From: Candidatus Bipolaricaulota bacterium
GTDB lineage: Bacteria > Bipolaricaulota > Bipolaricaulia > UBA7950 > UBA9294
DNA length: 8,833 nucleotides
Reading direction: 5' to 3'
Assembly (NCBI GenBank): GCA_015485945.1
Contig: WFSM01000116.1
Location: 1-8,833, forward strand
Shown: positions 1-6,268 of the stretch, piece after piece
How positions within the stretch are numbered: position 1 is the first letter of the stretch
How the letters are laid out: each line of letters begins with the position of its first letter
Notes under the pieces: generated by a model
Databases searched by the model: none
Told to the model about the DNA's origin: nothing
Seen by the model: the letters and a program-made list of their open reading frames with translations, nothing else
Made by a program: the position numbers and the translations under genes

Positions 1-242
1 TCGAATCGATCGGCAGGTTTCCTGCTTATCTCCGCTGAAACAAGTGCCAGTTCGAATCGGCCTTCCGCCTCCGGAGTGGTGATCCTGGTTATAATCACCT
101 CTCCCGCCGAAAAATAAGACCGCCCCGTTCCCTGAGTTACGGGAATCAGGCCGGTCTTGCCCTCGGGAAGTGATACCAATATCCCGTCGGCGCTTATTCG
201 AATGACCTTTCCGGTGACAGTTGCACCAACTTCAAGGGTCAT
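1..242 (-). CDS. Small S1-domain RNA-binding protein (partial, C-terminus outside window)
   Basis: Reading the minus strand from the ATG at 242 gives 80 open codons to the window edge, beginning MTLEVGATVTGKVIRISADG and continuing with ILVSLPEGKTGLIPV. This is the start of an S1 (OB-fold) RNA-binding domain: the beta-1 strand with G-x-V-x-G-x-V, then a strand and turn leading to a G-L-I/V-P/H segment, then a strand with V-x-V-like spacing (EVIITRI). The match is to the fold, not to one named protein. Candidates are a short general stress/YugI-type S1 protein or the start of a longer S1 protein. The start is supported by a GAGGGG stretch just upstream. It lies 20 bases behind rpmB on the same strand, so it is probably the third gene of a translation-related operon. 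Confidence 0.72.
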   Translation of the reverse strand, partial: MTLEVGATVTGKVIRISADGILVSLPEGKTGLIPVTQGTGRSYFSAGEVIITRITTPEAEGRFELALVSAEISRKPADRF

Positions 243-262
243 ATCCCCTCTTCGCTTTGTGC

Positions 263-454
263 TTACACTACTTTCTTTACACGCCCCGACTTTATGCACC
301 GTGTACACACGTTGATCCACCGCTTATTGCCGTCGACGTAGGCGTGCACGCGCTGAATGTTCGGCGCCCGTACCCTACGGGTCTTACGGTGTGAGTGGCT
401 AATCGTGTTACCCGTTGCCGGGCCTTTACCGCATATTTCACAGACTCGTGCCAT
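263..454 (-). CDS. rpmB: 50S ribosomal protein L28, zinc-binding (C+) form
   Basis: This is a structural protein of the large ribosomal subunit. The 63-residue product starts MARVCEICGKGP, has the conserved N-x-x-S-H-S-x-R-K-T-x-R stretch and ends VCTRCIKSGRVKKVV, which is diagnostic for L28. Two CxxC pairs (C5/C8 and C50/C53) make the zinc ribbon of the C+ type. Two adjacent ATGs exist, at 457 and 454. The Shine-Dalgarno GAGGTGA ends directly against the first, so the second has the better spacing and gives the usual family N-terminus. I therefore chose 454, while a start at 457 adds only one Met. tsaB ends 15 bases upstream, so the two are probably cotranscribed. Confidence 0.96.
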   Translation of the reverse strand: MARVCEICGKGPATGNTISHSHRKTRRVRAPNIQRVHAYVDGNKRWINVCTRCIKSGRVKKVV

Positions 455-469
455 CATTCACCTCTCAAC

Positions 470-1120
470 TCAAAATCTCTGTTTACCCAATGCAGGTTCA
501 ACGTACACAGGATCAAGACCGTACAGTTCATCCGGCCCCGATTGTCCCAGTCGGGCAACCCACTCCGGAGACGGACGATTGACCGCGGATGCCGCTACCG
601 TGACATACGGGAACTCGCGCCAGTCACAGTCAATCTCATCCACTCCGCTTCCCACCACCGTGACCTCCCGGGTTAGTTGCCCAAGCTCCGCAAGGAGCTC
701 ATCACGGGAGATCACTCGTATATCCCCGTGTGGGTCTGCACCCGTGAACCACTGTACGTAAAAAAGATCCCGTCTATTTTTGATAATAACGCATACTCGG
801 CGTGCGGCAGGCACCCGTTCCCGGTAGACACGGGTCCCGTCCACTCCAGCGACTGGGAGCCCCAGTGCATGGGCAAATCCCTTCGCGGTCGCGATCCCAA
901 TCCGCAGTCCGGTAAACGACCCTGGCCCGCGGTTTACGGCCACCCGCCCAATCGCCGTCCGCTCGATATCGTGTGCCGTAAGTAGCTGGCCCACCAGCGG
1001 CAAAAGCTCCTCGGAGTGACGCAACGGCTGCTCCATAAACGCTTCTGCGATCAACTGACCGTCATCTACAAGCGCGGCACCGCCGTACGCCTCAGAGGAG
1101 TCCATCCCCAGCGTTATCAT
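470..1120 (-). CDS. tsaB: tRNA threonylcarbamoyladenosine biosynthesis protein TsaB
   Basis: TsaB is the ASKHA-fold partner of TsaD (with TsaE) in the complex that transfers threonylcarbamoyl to A37 of ANN-decoding tRNAs. The 216-residue product opens MITLGMDSSEAYGGAALV, the phosphate-1-like strand of the family (usually DTS). It has the H-S-E-x-L-L-P motif at residues 35-41 and the family signature GPGSFTGLRIGIATAKGFA from residue 65. Length is normal for TsaB. The frame stays open to 1195, but the upstream residues are unlike the family, so the ATG at 1120 is preferred. It has only a weak Shine-Dalgarno (TTAGG). The central part is less conserved, as is usual for TsaB. It is first in a run with rpmB and the S1 protein. 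No tsaD or tsaE is in view. Confidence 0.93.
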   Translation of the reverse strand: MITLGMDSSEAYGGAALVDDGQLIAEAFMEQPLRHSEELLPLVGQLLTAHDIERTAIGRVAVNRGPGSFTGLRIGIATAKGFAHALGLPVAGVDGTRVYRERVPAARRVCVIIKNRRDLFYVQWFTGADPHGDIRVISRDELLAELGQLTREVTVVGSGVDEIDCDWREFPYVTVAASAVNRPSPEWVARLGQSGPDELYGLDPVYVEPALGKQRF

Positions 1121-1130
1121 CCTAACGGGA

Positions 1131-1159
1131 ATGGTAATGGGCGCCCGTGCCGTTTTCAA
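1131..1159 (-). promoter_or_regulatory. Candidate sigma70 promoter of tsaB
   Basis: On the minus strand TTGAAA (1159-1154) and TACCAT (1136-1131) are separated by 17 bases, matching 5 of 6 and 4 of 6 consensus positions. Transcription would begin near 1124, leaving about four bases before the ATG at 1120, so the message could be almost leaderless. An alternative minus-strand -10 (TATTAT, 1185-1180) lies further upstream. Confidence 0.35.
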
Positions 1160-1178
1160 CCGCAGTAATCCACCACGG

Positions 1179-1184
1179 TATAAT
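1179..1184 (+). promoter_or_regulatory. Consensus -10 (TATAAT) ahead of the nitrilase-family gene
   Basis: A perfect TATAAT lies 31 bases before the ATG at 1215. The -35 region (around 1154-1160, TTCAAC-like) is weak and no TGn extension is present, so an activator may be involved. The element overlaps the divergent tsaB upstream region, so the two operons share regulatory DNA. Confidence 0.5.
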
Positions 1185-1214
1185 AGAAGGAGCAAACCAA
1201 GCGGGAGAGGAAAG

Positions 1215-2006
1215 ATGCGTATCGGTTATGTGCAGACAAATCCGACGTTCGGTGCCGTGGAGGAAAACCATGCGCGGGTCGCCGCACTGGTCGCCACCGA
1301 TCATGCCGACCTGTGGGTTCTGCCCGAACTGTTTGCCACCGGATATCAGTTCCGCAGCCGTGCGGAAGCATTGGAGCTGGCTGAACCGGTTCCGGATGGA
1401 CCGACATGTCGATTTTTGATGGAACTCGCGCGTATCCACAACTGCCATTTCGTGGCTGGAATGGCAGAGCGTGTGGACAGCCGCGTGTACAACACAGCCG
1501 TCCTTGTCGCGGCAGCCGGCGTGCGTGCCCGCTACCGCAAGCTCCACCTGTTCAGCGCGGAAAAGCTCTGGTTTTCCCCTGGAGATACTCCACTCGCCGT
1601 GAGCGATATCGGTGGCGTCCGTGTGGGAATGATGGTGTGTTTCGATCATTTGTTCCCGGAAACGGCGCGGACGCTGGCGCTCGCCGGCGCGGACGTGATT
1701 GCGCATCCCGCTAACCTCGTGCTCCCGGAGTACGGCCAATTAACGATGCGGGTGCGGGCACTGGAGAATGGGGTGTTCACCGTGACGGCAAACCGCGTTG
1801 GTGAGGAACATCGCGGCGACGTGCCGTTGCACTTCACTGGTGCGAGTCAGATTGTTGCCCCCAGCGGAGAAGTGCTCGTGCGCGGGACCGACGATCAAGA
1901 AGAGGCGCGGACGGTGGTTATCGATCCGAACGCAGCGCGCGATAAGGCGATCACCCTGTACAATGATCGCTTCGCCGACCGGCGCCCCAAATTCTATCGG
2001 TGCTGA
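1215..2006 (+). CDS. Nitrilase/carbon-nitrogen hydrolase superfamily amidase
   Basis: Cytoplasmic amidohydrolase of the nitrilase superfamily, 263 residues, the normal size of a single-domain member. The Glu-Lys-Cys triad is visible: E38 in LPELFATGY, K109 in YRKLHLFS and C142 in MMVCFDHLFPE. The GxxVGxMxC strand precedes the cysteine, and RALENGVFTVTANRVG (the conserved R-A-x-E-N block) lies downstream. The substrate cannot be read from the sequence. The short form resembles omega-amidase or other small-amide hydrolases more than aromatic nitrilases. The start at 1215 has a good Shine-Dalgarno (GAGAGG at 1205-1210) and fits the family N-terminus (MRIGYVQTNP), whereas the longer in-frame start at 1131 adds an unrelated Arg-rich stretch. 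A thioesterase gene follows after 41 bases. Confidence 0.9.
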   Translation: MRIGYVQTNPTFGAVEENHARVAALVATDHADLWVLPELFATGYQFRSRAEALELAEPVPDGPTCRFLMELARIHNCHFVAGMAERVDSRVYNTAVLVAAAGVRARYRKLHLFSAEKLWFSPGDTPLAVSDIGGVRVGMMVCFDHLFPETARTLALAGADVIAHPANLVLPEYGQLTMRVRALENGVFTVTANRVGEEHRGDVPLHFTGASQIVAPSGEVLVRGTDDQEEARTVVIDPNAARDKAITLYNDRFADRRPKFYRC

Positions 2007-2047
2007 TCCTTGATCACCTCCGGACGTTGCTCTACCATTTTCGAACC

Positions 2048-2443
2048 ATGACAATTGAAATCGGGTTGCATAACGAGAAGGAATGGATCGTTCAGGAGGA
2101 ACATCTAGCGAGCACGCTCGCATCGGGAATGGTAGCCGCGTTGTCCACCCCAGCGCTCGTTGCGTTTTGCGAGGAGTGCGCGCGGTTGAGCGTCGATCCC
2201 ATGCTTCCCTCCGGGAAGAAGACGGTGGGAACGCGAATCGAGCTGCGCCACCTCGCCGCTACCCCGCCTGGGATGCGGGTGACGGTGCACGCTGAGCTCG
2301 TAGCGGTTGAAGCCCGCCGCCTTCAGTTCCGAATTGAGGCCCATGACGAAGTGGAGAAAATTGGGGAAGGTACACACGAACGGTTCATCATTGATACCGA
2401 TCGGTTCGAGCGGCGACTCGCCGCCAAATATCGTTCGACATAG
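2048..2443 (+). CDS. FlK-like hotdog-fold thioesterase
   Basis: Small acyl-CoA thioesterase of the fluoroacetyl-CoA thioesterase (FlK)-like hotdog family, 131 residues. The sequence has the typical LSTPALVAFCEECA helix, K-T-V-G-T-R-I-E-L-R-H-L-A-A-T-P in the next strands and KIGEGTHERFIIDTDRF near the end. From memory FlK uses Thr42, Glu50 and His76. Here T34, E42 and H68 keep exactly the same spacings (+8 and +34), so catalytic competence is likely. The natural substrate is unknown, since most relatives are general thioesterases and not fluoroacetate-resistance enzymes. The ATG at 2048 fits the family start but has no clear Shine-Dalgarno. An upstream in-frame GTG at 2000 overlaps the previous stop and would add 16 atypical residues. 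Probably cotranscribed with the amidase. Confidence 0.88.
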   Translation: MTIEIGLHNEKEWIVQEEHLASTLASGMVAALSTPALVAFCEECARLSVDPMLPSGKKTVGTRIELRHLAATPPGMRVTVHAELVAVEARRLQFRIEAHDEVEKIGEGTHERFIIDTDRFERRLAAKYRST

Positions 2444-2561
2444 AACGTTTACCGTCCGTTCACAAAACGTTCACATTTACATCGTACATTACAGCTGGGA
2501 CGTGAGGAAGGCACGCCTCCTGCTGAAACCTCCTTACGTAACAAGCCCAACCACCAGCCAG
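2444..2561 (+). other. Non-coding spacer with phased repeats and a hairpin; possible small RNA
   Basis: No open frame with a start and stop fits here. Three repeats begin at 2446, 2457 and 2468 (CGTTTACC, CGTTCACA, CGTTCACA), exactly 11 bp apart, with an A-rich gap between the last two. This layout resembles OmpR/PhoB-class response regulator sites. A weak -10-like TACATT lies at 2485-2490, and GGGACG would be near the start point. Bases 2500-2508 pair with 2531-2539 (9 bp with one G-T wobble), and the strong terminator follows at 2562. Because the next gene is convergent, the obvious target of such a promoter would be a short untranslated RNA of about 90-100 bases. This is inference; the repeats and hairpin are seen directly. 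Confidence 0.35.
2446..2475 (+). repeat. Three direct repeats with an 11-bp period (Pho-box-like)
   Basis: CGTTTACC, CGTTCACA and CGTTCACA start at 2446, 2457 and 2468. The last two are identical 8-mers spaced by AAA. The 7-plus-4 arrangement is that of a Pho box (CTGTCAT repeats), with four of seven positions shared per repeat. They begin three bases after the thioesterase stop codon. Confidence 0.5.
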
Positions 2562-2596
2562 GAGAGGCCCCGTCAGGGGCCTCTCTTCACAATTTT
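2562..2596 (+). terminator. Rho-independent terminator
   Basis: A perfect 10-bp stem (2562-2571 with 2576-2585, GAGAGGCCCC and its complement) closes a GTCA loop and is followed by TTCACAATTTT. It ends the plus-strand amidase-thioesterase unit or the putative small RNA, and abuts the stop of the convergent MoaD-like gene. On the minus strand no T-run follows, so it is at best a weak terminator in that direction. Confidence 0.85.
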
Positions 2597-2873
2597 ATCC
2601 TCCCCCAACCGGGGGTAGGATCGTGAGGCGGTCACCGTCGTGCAACACCGTTTCAAACCCGCGGTTGAACGCAACGTTTTCACCATTTATCAACGCGTTT
2701 ATGTAGCGCCGTGGCGAGCCATCGGCGGCAAAAATGCGGTCCATAATGGCGGGAAACTGTTTCACAAGTGCGCGCAGTGCGGTGATAACATCAGCGCCCG
2801 TCGGAAGATCGAGCACAGTGTCCGCAGGAAGGTCGCGCTTGAACGAGAACGAAATCTCGATATTGATCTTCAT
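2595..2873 (-). CDS. MoaD/ThiS-family ubiquitin-like sulfur carrier protein
   Basis: A 92-residue beta-grasp protein. It has an N-terminal strand MKINIEISFSF, a T-G-A-D-V-x-x-A-L-x-x-L helix start, the Y-I-N-A-L-I-N-G-E-N-V strand-turn and a DGDRLTILPPVGGG end. The C-terminal Gly-Gly is the site that is adenylated and thiocarboxylated in MoaD and ThiS proteins. The RRYIN(A/V)L(I)NG and D-G-D-x-(L/V)-x-I-x-P-P-V patterns fit MoaD-like carriers for molybdopterin or tungstopterin synthesis better than ThiS. No moaE or moeB/thiF is in view, so the partner is unknown. The ATG overlaps the upstream stop as ATGA and has no Shine-Dalgarno, implying translational coupling to the deaminase gene. It is last in a three-gene operon. 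Confidence 0.88.
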   Translation of the reverse strand: MKINIEISFSFKRDLPADTVLDLPTGADVITALRALVKQFPAIMDRIFAADGSPRRYINALINGENVAFNRGFETVLHDGDRLTILPPVGGG

Positions 2874-4234
2874 CGTTGTTTATTGATTAATCGCAGCGAA
2901 ATCTCGTTATGACGTGGAATGAGCCGATAGAGGGACTCGTCAACCAACTGGCCGTCGCGGACACGGATCTCCCCGTTTACCATTGCGAGGTCCACCCGAG
3001 CAGTGGCGCAGTGGACGAGCGCGGCGAGGGGATCGGACTGTGCCCCGGCGAACTCGATTCCGGATATATCGAACGTGATTAGATCCGCTGCCTTACCCGG
3101 TTCGATCGACCCAATTTCCGCCTCCCGATGGAGGACGCGTGCCCCGCCCATCGTGGCAAGGTAGAGCGCATCGCGGGCCGAAAACGTCTCGGCACCATAC
3201 CGCACCCGCTGTAGCAGCATCGCCTGGCGCACCTCGCGGATCATGTTCGACGTGTCGTTACTCGCCGATCCGTCTACCCCCAGACCGATCTTGACCGACG
3301 TCTTCATCATTGGCACCACGGGCGCGATCCCCGAACCGAGGGTCATGTTCGAACTCGGACAGTGAGCTATCCCCACCCGGGCGCGGGCGAGCTTGTCGAT
3401 GTCGGCAGCGGTCACGTGAACGAGATGGGCGAACCACACATCATCGCGCAGCCATCCAAGCGATTCCATGTAATCGACCGGGCGGGCACCGAATTTCTCA
3501 CGGCAGAACTCATCCTCATCGGCGGTCTCAGCGAGATGGGTGTGGAGAAGCACGTTGTATTCATCGGCAAGCGCGGTTGACTGCCGCATCAGTGCGGGTG
3601 TGACCGAAAACGGCGAGCACGGGGCGAGAGCGACCCGCACCATCGCCCTGGGGCTCGGGTCGTGATAGCGCTCAATCACGCGCTGGCAGTCACGCAGAAT
3701 CTCGTCCTCAGTCTGGACAACGCTATCGGGGGGAAGGCCGCCGTCCTTGCGGGACAGCGACATCGAACCGCGGCACGGATGAAACCTGATCCCGGTCAGC
3801 CGTGCCCCGTCCACAAGGGCATCGAACAGATCGGGATGACCGTGGGGGAACAGGTAGAAGTGGTCGGAACTCGTCGTCGCTCCGGACAGGAGAAGCTCCG
3901 CCGTTGCCACCGCCGCGCTCACCCGCACTGCCTGTTCATCAATCCCCTGCCAGCGTTCGTACAGGAACACAAGCCAGTCGAACAGCTTCTTATCAGCCGC
4001 ACCCGGCACGTTGCGGAACAGTGATTGATACAGGTGATGGTGGACGTTGATGAACCCCGGCAGGAGGACCTTCCCCCGCCCGGCGATCACCCTGTCGGCC
4101 TGAATCCCGGTTGCATCTTTCCCCACTGCTGCAATCCGGTCACCGTCGACAAGGACGTACCCACCGTGAATCTCACGGCGATCGGTGTCCATCGTCGCTA
4201 CCAGGTCAAAGTTCTTAAACAGCGTTGTGGTCAT
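2870..4234 (-). CDS. Amidohydrolase, 8-oxoguanine deaminase-like (SsnA/AtzA-type)
   Basis: A 454-residue metal-dependent cytosolic hydrolase. The likely reaction is deamination of 8-oxoguanine (or a related purine/pterin) to urate plus ammonia. The N-terminal strand block and VLLPGFINVHHHLYQS give the HxH metal site (H65, H67). LHTHLAE gives H233 and catalytic E236, H270 lies in FAHLVH, and GLGVDGSASND gives the metal/catalytic D321. Segments ATTSSDHFYLFP, RFHPCRGSMSLS.KDGGLPPD and APCSPFSV are those I recall from bacterial 8-oxoguanine deaminases, which makes this a better fit than atrazine hydrolases or S-adenosylhomocysteine deaminase. C-terminal IGSIEPGKAADLITFD is typical of the superfamily. 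Length is normal. The start overlaps the peptidase stop (ATGA), and the stop overlaps the MoaD-like start in the same way. Biochemical specificity is inferred from sequence resemblance only. Confidence 0.88.
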   Translation of the reverse strand: MTTTLFKNFDLVATMDTDRREIHGGYVLVDGDRIAAVGKDATGIQADRVIAGRGKVLLPGFINVHHHLYQSLFRNVPGAADKKLFDWLVFLYERWQGIDEQAVRVSAAVATAELLLSGATTSSDHFYLFPHGHPDLFDALVDGARLTGIRFHPCRGSMSLSRKDGGLPPDSVVQTEDEILRDCQRVIERYHDPSPRAMVRVALAPCSPFSVTPALMRQSTALADEYNVLLHTHLAETADEDEFCREKFGARPVDYMESLGWLRDDVWFAHLVHVTAADIDKLARARVGIAHCPSSNMTLGSGIAPVVPMMKTSVKIGLGVDGSASNDTSNMIREVRQAMLLQRVRYGAETFSARDALYLATMGGARVLHREAEIGSIEPGKAADLITFDISGIEFAGAQSDPLAALVHCATARVDLAMVNGEIRVRDGQLVDESLYRLIPRHNEISLRLINKQR

Positions 4235-5265
4235 GACAGGGAAAGATCGATTTTCCCGGCTTCCTCGATAAACGCCGCGAGAAGATCGATAGCTGCCTTA
4301 AGGTCGTCGCGATGTGCGGTTTCTACCACTGAGTGCACGTACCGTGACGGCAGCGACAGTGTGATCACCGCGGCCCCCTCCTGCGCCATCTGGACGGCGC
4401 CGGCGTCCGTGCCGCCACGGGGAAGAATCTCTAACTGGTACGGAATGCCCTTCGCTGTGGCGATCCGCTTCATCGCGTCCACCAACCCGGGATGAGATAT
4501 CGACGCCGAATCAGTCAGCTTGATCGCTACTCCATTGCCAAGTGAGGTGATGCGCTGCGACTCCGGAACCCCGGGCATATCGACAGCGAGGGTGGTATCA
4601 AGGGCGATCCCGATCTGGGGGTGAACGGAGAACCCCGCCACCCGTGCCCCACGCAGCCCAACTTCCTCCTGCGTCGTACCCACGAAGTACAAGTCGCAGG
4701 ACACGTTCTTCGCTTGCTTAATTGCTTCGATCCCGATGTACACCCCGGCGCGGTCATCGAGCGCCTTGCCGGACACTACCTGCTCGAGTTCAATGAAGTC
4801 CTGGCGCAGGGTGACCGGATCACCGATTGATACACGCTGTTTCACCGCATCGGCGGGCAGACCAAGATCCACGAATAGGTCCTTTAGCTCCGGGAGTTTC
4901 TTACGTTCCTCTGCGGTCATAATGTGGATTGGCTTCGACCCAATTGCCCCGATCAAGTCTCCGTCCTTGGCGTGCACCACCGCGCGCTGGGCAATCAGTG
5001 TCTTCACATCGAACCCGCCCAGAGGATGGATGCGCAAAAAACCAGTGTCTTTATCGATGTTGCTCACGATGAACCCGATTTCGTCCATGTGTGCTGCGAT
5101 CATTACTACCGGTCCTGTCCCGTGTTTGTGGGCGATCAGATTGCCGAGTTGATCGACTTTGATCTCGTCCACTGTCCCGGTGAGAGCGGCGGAGATTATC
5201 CGCCTGATCTCGCCTTCGTGCCCCGGAATACCGGCCGCTTCGCTTAATCGTTTGAGAAGTTCCAT
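4231..5265 (-). CDS. M42-family aminopeptidase (TET/glutamyl aminopeptidase-like)
   Basis: A 344-residue di-metal exopeptidase that would trim short peptides in the cytoplasm, usually as a dodecameric tetrahedral shell. Relatives are often mislabelled endoglucanase M. All expected residues are present: H59 and D61 in AAHMDEIGF, bridging D170 in GKALDDRAG, E200/E201 in TTQEEVGLRGA, D223 in ALDTT and H311 in SRYVHS. The PA-like lid domain (about residues 70-160, with AIGSKPIHIM) interrupts the catalytic domain as in the family. The start has a strong AGGAGG four bases upstream. It leads a three-gene operon, with the deaminase overlapping its stop. The link between a peptidase and purine deamination is not obvious. 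Confidence 0.94.
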   Translation of the reverse strand: MELLKRLSEAAGIPGHEGEIRRIISAALTGTVDEIKVDQLGNLIAHKHGTGPVVMIAAHMDEIGFIVSNIDKDTGFLRIHPLGGFDVKTLIAQRAVVHAKDGDLIGAIGSKPIHIMTAEERKKLPELKDLFVDLGLPADAVKQRVSIGDPVTLRQDFIELEQVVSGKALDDRAGVYIGIEAIKQAKNVSCDLYFVGTTQEEVGLRGARVAGFSVHPQIGIALDTTLAVDMPGVPESQRITSLGNGVAIKLTDSASISHPGLVDAMKRIATAKGIPYQLEILPRGGTDAGAVQMAQEGAAVITLSLPSRYVHSVVETAHRDDLKAAIDLLAAFIEEAGKIDLSLS

Positions 5266-5296
5266 CGAACCTCCTTTTTAAATTGCATCTATATTG

Positions 5297-5326
5297 ATTC
5301 TATCCTGTCACGGCGGTACCGGACAA
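5297..5326 (-). promoter_or_regulatory. Promoter of the M42 peptidase operon
   Basis: On the minus strand TTGTCC (5326-5321) and TAGAAT (5302-5297) are 18 bases apart. Transcription would start near 5290, 25 bases before the peptidase ATG, with AGGAGG in the leader. The -35 overlaps a tandem 8-bp repeat (5318-5333), a possible operator. Confidence 0.45.
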
Positions 5327-5333
5327 CCGGACA
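5318..5333. repeat. Tandem 8-bp repeat overlapping the peptidase promoter -35
   Basis: ACCGGACA occurs twice head-to-tail without a gap. Because CCGG is its own complement, the block also forms CCGG-ACAA-CCGG. Its position over the predicted -35 would suit a repressor site. No regulator is encoded nearby. Confidence 0.4.
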
Positions 5334-5370
5334 GCGGGTAGCGCGTTATGGCGGAGACGGCACTATGTCC

Positions 5371-5399
5371 TTCACAATCACAGGAGAAGTTGGTATGAT
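5371..5399 (+). promoter_or_regulatory. Extended -10 sigma70 promoter of the beta-helix/thioredoxin unit
   Basis: TTCACA (5371-5376) and TATGAT (5394-5399) have an ideal 17-base spacer, and TGG directly before the -10 is a TGn extension. Transcription would begin near 5406, leaving a leader of about 42 bases with GAGGTGA at 5434-5440. Confidence 0.7.
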
Positions 5400-5447
5400 A
5401 CGATTTGAACATGAGCGGTTATCAGACTGTTACGAGGTGATAGAGAC

Positions 5448-6266
5448 ATGAAACAGGGCATGTTAGTGGGTGGTATTGTCGTTCTTTCCTGCTTAATTGG
5501 CGTCTTCGTGTTCGCTGCGGGAAACAACTTAATTGTCCACAAACCGATTGTAATTAACGGGAATTATCAGTTCACGGCTGCTAATGGGGTTGTGTCCGGG
5601 TCGGGTACGGTCGATGATCCATATGTCATCTCCGGCTGGAAGATCGATGCCGGGTATAGTGATTATGGAATCCGCATCCACCGCACCGATCGCTATTTCA
5701 TCATCAAGAACGTGGAAATCAGCGGTGCTGGTAATGCCGGGATTTTTTTGAGTTATGTCAGCAACGGCGAAATCGATAATTGCCATCTCACCGGCAACTG
5801 GATCGGTGTTGTGTTCAGCTTCGCTGCCCATAACCGCGTCGCCCACTCGCTTATTGAAAGCAATGTCGATGGGGTTCATTCCTATTTTTCGCACGACAAC
5901 CAGATTTTGCAGAACACGATCACCCGAAACGACACGGGCGTATGGCTCGACGGGTGCACCAACACGGATATCATCGGGAATATACTATCCAGCAACCAAA
6001 TGGGAGTGTATCTCGACCTCGGTTCGGAGAACAACCTAATTTACGGCAATTCATTCCTCGACAACTTCCACGCCGCACACAGTTCGGCAGTGAATAACTG
6101 GGACTATCACGGCCAGGGGAACTACTGGTCAAACTATAATGGAATCGACGCGAACAAGGACGGCATCGGCGACTCTCCGTACGTTATTCCCAGCAAGGGA
6201 GGACAAGATAACTTCCCGCTCATGGCGCCGCTGCCGATACAGACCGAGTCCAAAACGGTCCACTAG
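5448..6266 (+). CDS. Secreted NosD-like right-handed parallel beta-helix protein
   Basis: A 272-residue exported protein. Residues 1-24 are a signal peptide (Lys start, long hydrophobic core, FVFAA end). From about residue 58 to 210 short turns repeat with a period near 22-24 residues (GI.I....Y.IIKN..IS, GIFLSYVSNGEIDNCHLTGN, GVWLDGCTNTDIIGN), the parallel beta-helix of NosD/CASH proteins. The tail NYWSNYNG, the acidic D234-A-N-K-D238-G-I-G-D242 loop and the GGQDNFPLM end are typical of many NosD-like repeat proteins, and the acidic loop looks like an EF-hand/dockerin-type calcium site. The mature part has two cysteines, C112 and C170. Start 5448 has GAGGTGA seven bases upstream. NosD helps copper/nitrous oxide reductase maturation, but no nos genes are here, so only the fold and export can be claimed. 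A TlpA-like gene follows two bases later. Confidence 0.85.
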   Translation: MKQGMLVGGIVVLSCLIGVFVFAAGNNLIVHKPIVINGNYQFTAANGVVSGSGTVDDPYVISGWKIDAGYSDYGIRIHRTDRYFIIKNVEISGAGNAGIFLSYVSNGEIDNCHLTGNWIGVVFSFAAHNRVAHSLIESNVDGVHSYFSHDNQILQNTITRNDTGVWLDGCTNTDIIGNILSSNQMGVYLDLGSENNLIYGNSFLDNFHAAHSSAVNNWDYHGQGNYWSNYNGIDANKDGIGDSPYVIPSKGGQDNFPLMAPLPIQTESKTVH

Positions 6267-6268
6267 GC

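Noticed and set aside
1131..1214. Upstream in-frame start extending the nitrilase-type protein
   Set aside because: The extra 28 residues are Arg-rich, unlike the family, overlap the promoter TATAAT, and the ATG at 1215 has its own Shine-Dalgarno.
1122..1739. Long minus-strand frame opposite the nitrilase-type gene
   Set aside because: It has no recognisable domain, low-complexity His/Arg composition and lies wholly opposite a clear coding gene, so it is a shadow frame.
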